A program made the position numbers and the translations under genes. The notes beneath the pieces are model-generated. The model was not told the DNA's origin, made no database searches, and saw nothing but the letters and a program-made list of their open reading frames with translations. This document shows positions 1 to 5,100 of a stretch of 5,100 nucleotides of DNA, piece by piece. Origin of the DNA: an uncultured bacterium (GTDB taxonomy: Bacteria; Bacillota_A; Clostridia; Oscillospirales; Oscillospiraceae); assembly GCA_945917385.1 (NCBI GenBank), contig CAMEHJ010000107.1, positions 1 through 5,100 of the forward strand, read 5' to 3'. How positions within the stretch are numbered: position 1 is the first letter of the stretch; each line of letters begins with the position of its first letter.

Positions 1-408
1 GGCGGCGGGCTTCTTGCGCACAAAGATGCTCAGCACCGGCACGATGATGACATAGAGCGCGGTAATAAAGCCTGCCTTGGAGGCAGTGGTGTACGCCATG
101 CCTATCTGCTGCGCAGCGCTCGCGGCAAAGAGCGTACAGCCGCTTATTACGCCCGCGATTATCAGAAATCTCCGCTCGGCCTTGTCCCTCGGACGGCGGT
201 TATCCATGCCGCGCCTGTCATAAAGCTTGTCCATAAGGTGCACGACCGGCGTTAAAAACGCGACCGCAATCCAGCTTCTGCCGGCAAGATATGTGTACGC
301 GCCGACATAGTCTGCGCCGATGCTCTGCGCGACGAAGGTGGTGCCCCAGAATAACGCCGCAAAAAACAGCATTACAAGATGCGATTTTTTATTCATTTGC
401 TTTTCCAT
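1..408 (-). CDS. EamA/DMT-family transporter, N-terminal part (cut by window edge)
   Basis: The first 136 codons of an inner-membrane protein read leftward off the window; the C-terminal part is missing. Residues 11-30 form a first membrane segment with the motif AALFWGTTFVAQSIG. A second hydrophobic segment spans about 36-59. A basic loop follows (61-80, rich in R, K and D), then segments at about 81-99 and 112-130. The stretch AASAAQQIGMAYTTASKAGF (95-114) is typical of the EamA repeat of the drug/metabolite transporter superfamily, whose members usually have about 10 helices and 280-310 residues, so slightly less than half is present. ATG at 408 is chosen because AGAGGG lies 8 bases upstream; a second ATG at residue 5 has no better site. 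The substrate cannot be told: family members export amino acids, metabolites or drugs. It is transcribed divergently from the lysine-regulated transporter. A link to amino-acid export is possible but is only inference. Confidence 0.85.
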   Translation of the reverse strand, partial: MEKQMNKKSHLVMLFFAALFWGTTFVAQSIGADYVGAYTYLAGRSWIAVAFLTPVVHLMDKLYDRRGMDNRRPRDKAERRFLIIAGVISGCTLFAASAAQQIGMAYTTASKAGFITALYVIIVPVLSIFVRKKPAA

Positions 409-416
409 GCACACTG

Positions 417-422
417 CCCTCT
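417..422 (-). promoter_or_regulatory. Ribosome binding site of the EamA/DMT gene
   Basis: On the minus strand AGAGGG precedes the ATG at 408 by 8 bases. It supports this start over the ATG four codons further in. Confidence 0.6.
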
Positions 423-462
423 GCTTTCGCCTTCAATAAATACTTTACATATACGGCAACGG

Positions 463-491
463 ATTATATAACAAGTTTTCCCCGATTGCAA
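463..491 (-). promoter_or_regulatory. Sigma-70/SigA-type promoter for the EamA/DMT gene
   Basis: Read on the minus strand, TTGCAA (491-486) and a perfect TATAAT (468-463) are separated by 17 bases. Transcription would start near 456, giving a leader of about 48 bases before the ATG at 408. The spacing and position fit a housekeeping promoter; no operator is evident next to it. Confidence 0.65.
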
Positions 492-704
492 GTAATCTTT
501 CATTTTCCGTTTTCATATTCTCCCTTACAGCAAGTTTGCATCAGGACACATGGAGTGAAAAGGTCTTTCGGTTTCCTGTGAAATTTCCATACCCGCAAAG
601 TTGTAAAAACCGGCTTTGTAGGATTATCCCGGTACTTTCTGCGTCATTTTCACATTTTGTTCATTAATCAGACAATAAATTTCCATTTCCCTCTCTGCAT
701 TTTG
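492..704. other. AT-rich intergenic DNA between divergent promoters, no gene seen
   Basis: This stretch separates the minus-strand promoter from the inverted repeat and plus-strand promoter. It is clearly richer in A and T than the flanking genes. I see no coding pattern with a ribosome site, no strong hairpin with a T-run and no recognisable RNA. It may hold regulator sites for either promoter, but none can be named. Confidence 0.5.
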
Positions 705-723
705 TACAATGTTCTGTATTGTA
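705..723. repeat. Short inverted repeat overlapping the -35 box (possible operator)
   Basis: TACAAT (705-710) and ATTGTA (718-723) are perfect inverted copies with 7 bases between them. The right arm overlaps the -35 hexamer of the promoter for the riboswitch leader. An 8-base palindrome TTGTACAA (702-709) overlaps the left arm. The position would suit a repressor, but the arms are short and AT-rich, so chance is a real alternative. Confidence 0.25.
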
Positions 724-747
724 AAGCCGGCGGACATTTGCTATAAT
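719..747 (+). promoter_or_regulatory. Extended -10 promoter for the lysine riboswitch leader and transporter
   Basis: TTGTAA (719-724), a 17-base spacer and a perfect TATAAT (742-747) preceded by TGC (739-741), which makes an extended -10. The predicted start near 753-755 coincides with the first bases able to pair in helix P1 of the riboswitch, which supports both assignments. Confidence 0.8.
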
Positions 748-753
748 GCAGCT

Positions 754-928
754 TGTAATACAGTAGAGGCGCGTTGTGTTATCAGTATCGCCGTCCGTTA
801 AAGGCTTCGCAGGTCTTTGGACGACGTGAAAGGAGCCGACGCCGAAGACGGATGAGGCGTAAGTCCGGTCTGGGTATATGCAGAACATGCATATAACTGT
901 CGCATCTTGCGGAGAGCTAAATGTTACA
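754..928 (+). promoter_or_regulatory. Lysine riboswitch (L box) aptamer
   Basis: An RNA in the 5' leader that binds lysine and controls the downstream transporter. Conserved blocks of the family appear in order: AGAGGCGCG (765-773), AGTAT (784-788), GTGAAAGGAGCC (826-837), GCCGAAG (841-847) and GGAGAGCTA (911-919). Five helices can be drawn. P1 is TAG (764-766) with CTA (917-919), extended by TGTAATA (754-760) with TGTTACA (922-928). The P2 arm ends in CGTCC (792-796) with GGACG (819-823), plus AAAG with CTTT inside. P3 pairs 847-852 with 864-870 around one bulged G. P4 is TATATGCA (875-882) with TGCATATA (888-895), closing a five-base loop. P5 is CGCA (901-904) with TGCG (908-911). The blocks, their order and the leader position make another riboswitch class unlikely. 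The assignment was made by eye, without a covariance model. Confidence 0.93.
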
Positions 929-974
929 CGAAATGAATACGGCGTTTGCCTTGTTTATTTATGTAATTTTTCTC
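911..974 (+). other. Candidate antiterminator pairing
   Basis: The 3' strand of P1 can pair in a second way: GTTACA (923-928) with TGTAAT (962-967) and GAGAG (912-916) with TTCTC (970-974), including one G-T pair in each. This fold would break P1 and take the first base of the terminator stem, so it could form when lysine is absent. The overlap with the terminator is small, so the model is tentative. Confidence 0.35.
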
Positions 975-1008
975 GGTCGGTGCGGCGTGTCACCGGCTGT
1001 TTTATTTT
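974..1008 (+). terminator. Intrinsic terminator in the riboswitch expression platform
   Basis: CGGTCGGTG (974-982) pairs with CACCGGCTG (991-999) as a 9-base-pair stem, including two G-U pairs, with an 8-base loop, directly followed by TTTTATTTT (1000-1008). It lies after the aptamer and 29 bases before the start codon. This is the layout of a lysine-off switch acting by transcription termination. The ribosome site at 1024 lies outside the stem, so control of translation is less likely. Confidence 0.85.
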
Positions 1009-1023
1009 GTCAATTTTACTCTG

Positions 1024-1029
1024 AAGGAG
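1024..1029 (+). promoter_or_regulatory. Ribosome binding site deciding the transporter start
   Basis: AAGGAG lies 8 bases before ATG 1038. The upstream in-frame ATG at 921 lies inside riboswitch helix P1, so this site fixes the start at 1038. Confidence 0.9.
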
Positions 1030-1037
1030 AAAAGAAA

Positions 1038-2579
1038 ATGGAATCTGTCTATGTAGGCGCATGGTCGCTTCTGCCTCCCGTTGTGGCAATCGTTCTCGCG
1101 CTCATCACCAAGGAAGTCGTCCTGTCTCTCGTTGCGGGCGTCCTCTCCGGCACCGTTATCTATGCAGTCGCATCCGGCCTCAACCCCGTTGTCGCCCCCG
1201 TGAACGTACTGTTTGAGCTTATCATCAACAGAGCGGATATGTACATCATCCTGTTCTGCTTCCTGCTCGGCTCTCTCGTCTACCTTATCAACATCTCCGG
1301 CGGCGCACAGGCTTACGGCCGCTGGGCAAGAAGGGTCATCAAGTCTAAGCGTCAGGCAACTCTGCTGACCGCTCTGTTCGGCTGTCTCATCTTCGTTGAC
1401 GACTACTTCAACGCTCTGACCGTTGGCTCCGTTATGAAGCCCGTTTCCGACCAGTATCGCGTCAGCCGCCCGAAGCTCGCCTACCTGCTCGACTCCACCT
1501 CCGCCCCCATCTGCATTCTCGTCCCTATCTCCACCTGGGGCGCCGCGGTCGGCGCTTACATGGTCGATACCGGCGTTTTCTCTTCCGGCATCTCGGGCTT
1601 TCTCGCAATGGTTCCCTACAACCTCTACGCTCTGCTCTGCCTTGTGATGGTAGTGCTCATCTGCGTATTCTCCTGGGACTTCGGTTCCATGTACAAGTTC
1701 GAGCTCAAGGCAAAGCGCGGCGACCTGTCCGCAATAGAAAGTCAGGACTACGAAAAGGAGCAGTCTGAAAGCAAGGCCGGCCTTATCGACATGGTTCTGC
1801 CCATCGTCGTTCTCGTCGCCGTCTCCGTTCTCTCTATGATGTACATCGGCGGCTTCTGGGGCGATGACCCCGCCTTCGCAGGTCAGTTCGGCGCATCCCT
1901 CGGCAACAGCGTTTCCGGTCAGGCTCTGACCTGGGGCTCCTTCGCCGCTCTGCTCACCGCTTTCCTGCTCTACGTTCCCCGCAAGGTCATGAACTACCAC
2001 GAGTTCTTCGACGGCATCGTCAAGGGCATGGAGCCTATGCTCGTCTCCGGCGTTATCCTGTTCCTCGCATGGGCTATCGGCGGCGTATGCCGTGAGCTGC
2101 TCAGCACTCCGGAATTCGTCAGCAACCTCTTCCAGGAGCTTGGCGTTCCCGGCGCTATCCTGCCCTGCATCGTATTCATCTTCGCCGCGTTCCTCAGCTT
2201 CTCCACCGGCACCTCCTGGGGTACCTTCGGTATTCTCCTGCCCATCGTTGCTCCCGTTGCACAGGCTATCGCACCCACACTCATCATCCCCTCCCTCGCC
2301 GCAACGCTCGCAGGCTCCATCTTCGGTGACCACTGCTCCCCCATCTCCGATACCACCATTCTCTCCTCCACCGGTGCAAGCTGCAACCACCTCGACCACG
2401 TCAACTCCCAGATGCCCTACGCAGTCACTCTGGCTGCCGTTTCCCTCATCGGCTATATCATAATCGGCATCACCGGCTCCGGCCTTCTGGGCTTTGTCGT
2501 CTCTCTCGCTCTGCTCGTCGGCACCGTCTACGTTCTCCACAAGAGAGCGGTCAAGGCAAACGCGGACGCAGAGGTCTGA
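1038..2579 (+). CDS. NhaC-superfamily transporter, probable lysine importer (LysW-like)
   Basis: A 513-residue polytopic membrane protein with about 11-12 hydrophobic segments and a charged, probably cytoplasmic loop at 216-248. Family motifs are FVDDYFNALTVGSVMKP (119-135), STSAPICILVPISTWGAA (153-170), FSTGTSWGTFGILLPI (388-403) and FGDHCSPISDTTILSSTGA (429-447), then DHVNSQMPYA (453-462). The paired Ser/Thr-rich motifs in each half reflect the duplicated fold. Annotation pipelines usually call such proteins Na+/H+ antiporter NhaC family. The length is normal for the family. Known from the family: NhaC-type proteins behind lysine riboswitches have been predicted to be lysine transporters and named LysW. 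The complete L box here therefore points to cation-coupled lysine uptake, repressed when lysine is plentiful; this is inference from regulation, not from binding residues. The gene uses no TTA, CTA or TCA codon, a strong bias that suggests high expression. A strong terminator follows 24 bases after the stop codon. Confidence 0.9.
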   Translation: MESVYVGAWSLLPPVVAIVLALITKEVVLSLVAGVLSGTVIYAVASGLNPVVAPVNVLFELIINRADMYIILFCFLLGSLVYLINISGGAQAYGRWARRVIKSKRQATLLTALFGCLIFVDDYFNALTVGSVMKPVSDQYRVSRPKLAYLLDSTSAPICILVPISTWGAAVGAYMVDTGVFSSGISGFLAMVPYNLYALLCLVMVVLICVFSWDFGSMYKFELKAKRGDLSAIESQDYEKEQSESKAGLIDMVLPIVVLVAVSVLSMMYIGGFWGDDPAFAGQFGASLGNSVSGQALTWGSFAALLTAFLLYVPRKVMNYHEFFDGIVKGMEPMLVSGVILFLAWAIGGVCRELLSTPEFVSNLFQELGVPGAILPCIVFIFAAFLSFSTGTSWGTFGILLPIVAPVAQAIAPTLIIPSLAATLAGSIFGDHCSPISDTTILSSTGASCNHLDHVNSQMPYAVTLAAVSLIGYIIIGITGSGLLGFVVSLALLVGTVYVLHKRAVKANADAEV

Positions 2580-2602
2580 GTTCTTCCGTTTAACTTCAAA
2601 CC

Positions 2603-2639
2603 ACCGCGCCGCCGACACGGCGGCGCGGTTTTCCTCTTT
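2603..2639 (+). terminator. Strong intrinsic terminator after the transporter gene
   Basis: CCGCGCCGCCG (2604-2614) and CGGCGGCGCGG (2618-2628) form a perfect 11-base-pair GC stem with loop ACA, plus one closing A-T pair, followed by TTTTCCTCTTT. It should end most transcripts from the riboswitch promoter. The opposite strand has no good T-run, so it acts mainly on the plus strand. Confidence 0.92.
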
Positions 2640-2646
2640 ATGAAAG

Positions 2647-2651
2647 AAAGG
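2647..2651 (+). promoter_or_regulatory. Ribosome binding site of the aldo/keto reductase
   Basis: AAAGG, within a purine-rich run from 2642, precedes ATG 2662 by 10 bases. No convincing promoter is seen between the upstream T-run and this start. A TATAAA at 2656-2661 abuts the ATG and has no -35 box at the right distance. Confidence 0.55.
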
Positions 2652-2661
2652 CGAATATAAA

Positions 2662-3540
2662 ATGTTTAAAGAAAATCTGCTCCTGCCCGACGGCACTCTG
2701 ATGCCGAGGCTCGGTCAGGGCACATGGAAGCTTGCCGAGGACGACACGAAAGCAGAGCGCGAGATCGCCGGACTTCGCCACGGCTTCGATATAGGCTTCA
2801 GACTTATCGACACCGCCGAGATGTATGCCGACGGAAAAAGCGAGCTGCTTGTCGGCAAGGCGCTGCGCGGCTATGACCGCGAAAGTCAGTTCATTGTCTC
2901 CAAGGTCTACCCGGAAAACGCAAACAGACGGCGTATCTACTCAAGCCTTGACCGCTCTCTCGCCCTGCTCGGAACAAGCTATCTCGATATGTACCTGCTC
3001 CACTGGCGCGGCGACGCAGACCTCAGCGAGGTCGTATACTGCATGGAGGAGCTCAAGGCGCAGGGCAGGATAAAGCGCTGGGGCGTCTCAAACTTTGACG
3101 TACAGGATATGGAGGACCTCTGGCGGGTTCCCGACGGCAGAAACTGCTGTATCAACCAGATACTTTATAACCTCGGCAGCCGCGGGATTGAGTACGACCT
3201 TCTCCCGTGGCAGAGGGAGCACGGTGTTCCCTTTATGGCGTACTGCCCCGTCGGTCAGGCGGGCGCGCTTGTGACGCAGGACAATGTTTCCAAGGCGCGG
3301 CTCATGTCCGACCCTAATGTTGAGGCCGTCGCAGCGCGCCACGGCTGTTCAAAGGTTCAGGTTCTGCTCGCCTTTGTTTTCAGATTTGACGATTTCGCCG
3401 CCATGCCGAAGGCTGTCGGCTTTGAGCACATCGACGAAAACTACGCCGTCAAAAATCTTACGCTCACCGACGAGGATATAGAGCAGCTTTCCGCCTCCTT
3501 CCCCGCCCCTGTCAAAAAAATTCCTATGGAAAAATACTGA
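2662..3540 (+). CDS. Aldo/keto reductase, YeaE-like
   Basis: A 292-residue soluble cytoplasmic oxidoreductase of the AKR superfamily, a monomeric TIM barrel that reduces aldehydes or ketones with NAD(P)H. The catalytic tetrad is complete: D50 and Y55 in LIDTAEMYADG (48-58), K81 in VSKVYPENA (79-87) and H114 in YLLHWRG (111-117). Further family signs are GRIKRWGVSNFD (135-146), NQILYNLGSRGIEYDLLPW (165-183), AYCPVGQAG (193-201) and the cofactor-phosphate motif MPKA (248-251). From memory, the order and wording of these blocks closely follow E. coli YeaE, a reductase reported to act on methylglyoxal, including the closing FPAPVKK. The length is usual for the family and nothing is broken. The true substrate is unknown. 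The gene lies between the lysine-regulated transporter, which is sealed off by a terminator, and a glycyl radical enzyme 53 bases downstream. It could reduce an aldehyde made by that enzyme, or act in general carbonyl detoxification. Confidence 0.93.
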   Translation: MFKENLLLPDGTLMPRLGQGTWKLAEDDTKAEREIAGLRHGFDIGFRLIDTAEMYADGKSELLVGKALRGYDRESQFIVSKVYPENANRRRIYSSLDRSLALLGTSYLDMYLLHWRGDADLSEVVYCMEELKAQGRIKRWGVSNFDVQDMEDLWRVPDGRNCCINQILYNLGSRGIEYDLLPWQREHGVPFMAYCPVGQAGALVTQDNVSKARLMSDPNVEAVAARHGCSKVQVLLAFVFRFDDFAAMPKAVGFEHIDENYAVKNLTLTDEDIEQLSASFPAPVKKIPMEKY

Positions 3541-3555
3541 TTTGCAGTTTATAAT
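3527..3555 (+). promoter_or_regulatory. Candidate promoter for the glycyl radical enzyme gene
   Basis: A perfect TATAAT (3550-3555) lies 17 bases after TGGAAA (3527-3532), which matches the -35 consensus at four of six positions and sits in the last codons of the reductase. Transcription would start near 3562, about 30 bases before ATG 3594. It would let the enzyme be expressed independently of the reductase. Confidence 0.5.
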
Positions 3556-3577
3556 AGAAGAAACTTTAATCTCAGCT

Positions 3578-3585
3578 AAAGGAAG
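3578..3585 (+). promoter_or_regulatory. Ribosome binding site of the glycyl radical enzyme gene
   Basis: AAAGGAAG lies 8 bases before ATG 3594 and supports that start. Confidence 0.75.
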
Positions 3586-3593
3586 TCTTAACC

Positions 3594-5100
3594 ATGACGG
3601 ACAGAGTTCAGAAATTAAGAGAGAAATATTTCGCCTCCCGCCCCTGCATCACCGCGGAGCGCCTTGTTCTGCAGACGGAGGCTTACAAGCTCTTTGCCGG
3701 TGAAGCCGCGCCCATTTTCCGTGCAAAGGTCGTAAACTACATTATGGAGCATATGACCACGCTCATAATGGATAACGAGCTTGTTGTCGGCACGCCGACC
3801 AACAAGTACCGCGGCGCAAACCTGCACCCGGAGTTTCAGTCCGCGGAGAAGTTTTACATTCCCGACATCGACGAGTTTCCCGTCAGAAAGTGCGACCCCT
3901 ACGACGTCGCACCCGAGGACAGAGAGCTTATCCTGAAAACGCTGAACGAATACTGGCTCGGCCGCTCCATGGAGGATATCGCGGGGGATGTTCTGCCCGC
4001 CGACATTGAGAAGGCAAGGCGCGAGGACATCATCTCCGTCGGGCTTCGAAACGGCGTCTCCGGCGAGACGACCTGCGACCATGGGAAGCTTCTCACCGTG
4101 GGGCTTCGCGGCTACATCGACGAGTGCCGCAGGCGCATTGCGGGCACCGTCAGCCGCAGCTTCGAGGATCAGGCGAAAATCGACTTCTGGAACGCCTGTA
4201 TAATCCAGTCTGAGGCGCTTATCACCTACGCGCACAGGATGGCGGACGAGGCGGAGCGTCAGGCCGCCGCCTGCACTGACGCAGTGCGCAAAGCGGAGCT
4301 TTTGCAGATCGCGGAAAACTGCCGCGTCGTACCCGAAAACCCGCCCAAGACCTTCTGGCAGGCCGTTCAGTTCGTGTGGTTCGTTCACGTCTACTTCCAC
4401 ATCGAGGTCTGCACCACCGCCTGCGGCTTTGGGCGCTTCGACCAGTATATGTGGCCGTATTTCAAAAAGGACGTCGTAGACGAGAAGAATATTTCCGAGG
4501 AAAAGGCGCTTGAGCTGCTTGAGTGTCTGTACCTCAAGGCCTGCGAGGTCTACGAGGTGCGCGACCGCTGGTATGCTTCCTCCTTCGCGGGCTACCCCAT
4601 GTGGCAGATCCTCGTTGTCGGCGGGCAGACCCCCGACGGCAAGGATGCGACAAACGCGCTGTCCTACCTCTGTCTCGACGCCGCCGCCGAAATGCAGACC
4701 ACTCAGCCCGTGCTTGCGCTGCGCGTATGGCGGAATACGCCCGAGGACATTATCCAGAAGGCGTGCAGAATGGTTCAGCAGGGCATGGCAAACCCCGGCT
4801 TTTTCAACGACGAGGCCGCAATGAAGATGTCTCTCGGCAAGGGCTGCTCAATCGAGGAGGCACGCGACTGGACCATTGTCGGCTGCATCCAGCCCGGCCC
4901 CGGCGGCGGCACCACCGACGGCTCCCCCGACGCGGGCTACGTCAACGCCCCGAAGGTGCTGGAGCTTGTTCTCCATAACGGCGTTGACCCCGCGACCGGT
5001 GACCTTATGGGACTTCAGACCGGCGATCCCAGAGACTTCAAGACCTTTGAGGAGCTTAAAAACGCCGTCAAGAAACAGCTTATCTACTTCTATGATAAAA
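3594..5100 (+). CDS. Glycyl radical enzyme (pyruvate formate-lyase superfamily), N-terminal 502 residues
   Basis: An oxygen-sensitive cytoplasmic enzyme that runs off the window. Family members have roughly 780-850 residues, so about a third is missing, including the C-terminal glycyl radical loop (RVxGY-type). The PFL domain is recognised by NELVVGTPTNKYRG (61-74), PPKTFWQAVQFVWFVH (250-265), VVGGQTPDGKDATNALSYL (341-359), QPVLALRVWRNTPEDI (371-386), GMANPGFFND (397-406) and the catalytic-cysteine loop VGCIQPGPGGG (429-439), with the thiyl residue at C431. The downstream NAPKVLELVLHNG (451-463) is like that of choline lyase and glycerol/propanediol dehydratase relatives rather than true pyruvate formate-lyase, which has two adjacent cysteines. 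Many relatives have Glu two residues after the cysteine as a general base; here it is Q433. The protein starts directly in the catalytic domain, without the N-terminal extension of microcompartment-targeted enzymes. It needs a radical-SAM activase, expected nearby but not in the window. The substrate is not assignable; dehydratase, decarboxylase and C-C or C-N lyase all remain possible. Confidence 0.9.
   Translation, partial: MTDRVQKLREKYFASRPCITAERLVLQTEAYKLFAGEAAPIFRAKVVNYIMEHMTTLIMDNELVVGTPTNKYRGANLHPEFQSAEKFYIPDIDEFPVRKCDPYDVAPEDRELILKTLNEYWLGRSMEDIAGDVLPADIEKARREDIISVGLRNGVSGETTCDHGKLLTVGLRGYIDECRRRIAGTVSRSFEDQAKIDFWNACIIQSEALITYAHRMADEAERQAAACTDAVRKAELLQIAENCRVVPENPPKTFWQAVQFVWFVHVYFHIEVCTTACGFGRFDQYMWPYFKKDVVDEKNISEEKALELLECLYLKACEVYEVRDRWYASSFAGYPMWQILVVGGQTPDGKDATNALSYLCLDAAAEMQTTQPVLALRVWRNTPEDIIQKACRMVQQGMANPGFFNDEAAMKMSLGKGCSIEEARDWTIVGCIQPGPGGGTTDGSPDAGYVNAPKVLELVLHNGVDPATGDLMGLQTGDPRDFKTFEELKNAVKKQLIYFYDK

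Noticed and set aside
291..581. 96-codon plus-strand frame spanning the transporter start and intergenic DNA
   Set aside because: It overlaps the real minus-strand gene and its promoter, and shows no ribosome site or family pattern.
577..654. TGTGAAA and TTTCACA as a wide inverted repeat
   Set aside because: Short arms about 65 bases apart in AT-rich DNA; likely chance.
664..888. 74-codon minus-strand frame
   Set aside because: It lies across the promoter and riboswitch aptamer, whose structure explains the sequence.
754..1008. T-box or another riboswitch class for the leader
   Set aside because: No T-box antiterminator motif was seen, and the conserved blocks match the lysine class in order and spacing.
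921..1037. In-frame upstream ATG that would add 39 residues to the NhaC-type transporter
   Set aside because: It lies inside riboswitch helix P1, has no proper ribosome site, and the extra residues would be encoded across the terminator hairpin. ATG 1038 has AAGGAG 8 bases upstream and begins like a normal family member.
2092..2463. Open frame in another plus-strand phase within the transporter
   Set aside because: The product is a Ser/Pro-rich low-complexity shadow of biased codons.
1002..2696. 564-codon open frame on the minus strand opposite the transporter
   Set aside because: It is in exact codon register with the transporter and open only because that gene avoids TTA, CTA and TCA. Its product is highly acidic and low in complexity, with no recognisable domain.
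3615..4400. 261-codon open frame on the minus strand opposite the glycyl radical enzyme
   Set aside because: Also in register with the sense codons, has no ribosome site, and the sense strand shows clear family motifs.
4510..4978. Two plus-strand open frames in other phases inside the glycyl radical enzyme
   Set aside because: Both are Arg/Pro-rich shadows, while the frame from 3594 keeps the conserved PFL-domain motifs without interruption.

Overview
The window (5100 bases, GC-rich coding DNA with AT-rich intergenic DNA) looks like a chromosomal segment of an anaerobic, probably gut-associated Gram-positive bacterium of the higher-GC Clostridia type (Oscillospirales-like). This is an inference from strong AAGGAG-type ribosome sites, TTGnnn/TATAAT promoters, a lysine riboswitch with an intrinsic terminator, and an oxygen-sensitive glycyl radical enzyme. 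The species cannot be named from the sequence alone.

Layout. Bases 1-408 (minus strand) hold the first 136 codons of an EamA/DMT-family membrane transporter, cut by the window edge, with its own promoter at 463-491. Bases 409-1037 are a divergent intergenic region. Its right half carries an extended -10 promoter (719-747), a lysine riboswitch aptamer (about 754-928) and an intrinsic terminator in the expression platform (974-1008). This leader feeds an NhaC-superfamily transporter (1038-2579, 513 residues), followed by a very strong terminator (2603-2639). Next are a YeaE-like aldo/keto reductase (2662-3540) and the first 502 residues of a glycyl radical enzyme (3594 to beyond 5100), whose gene has a candidate promoter of its own at 3527-3555.

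How the parts work together. The riboswitch makes the NhaC-type protein a likely lysine importer: lysine binding should favour the 974-1008 terminator and shut the gene off. The reductase has no visible promoter and may depend on read-through past the 2603-2639 terminator. The glycyl radical enzyme lies 53 bases after the reductase. Some enzymes of its superfamily release aldehydes that an aldo/keto reductase could reduce, but no substrate can be assigned.

Main points for a second look: (1) the complete lysine riboswitch with terminator upstream of an NhaC-type carrier; (2) the glycyl radical enzyme, in which the Cys-x-Glu of many dehydratases and lyases is Cys-x-Gln (C431, Q433) followed by a proline- and glycine-rich stretch, so it may belong to an uncharacterised subgroup. 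No mobile element, CRISPR array, tRNA or rRNA was seen.
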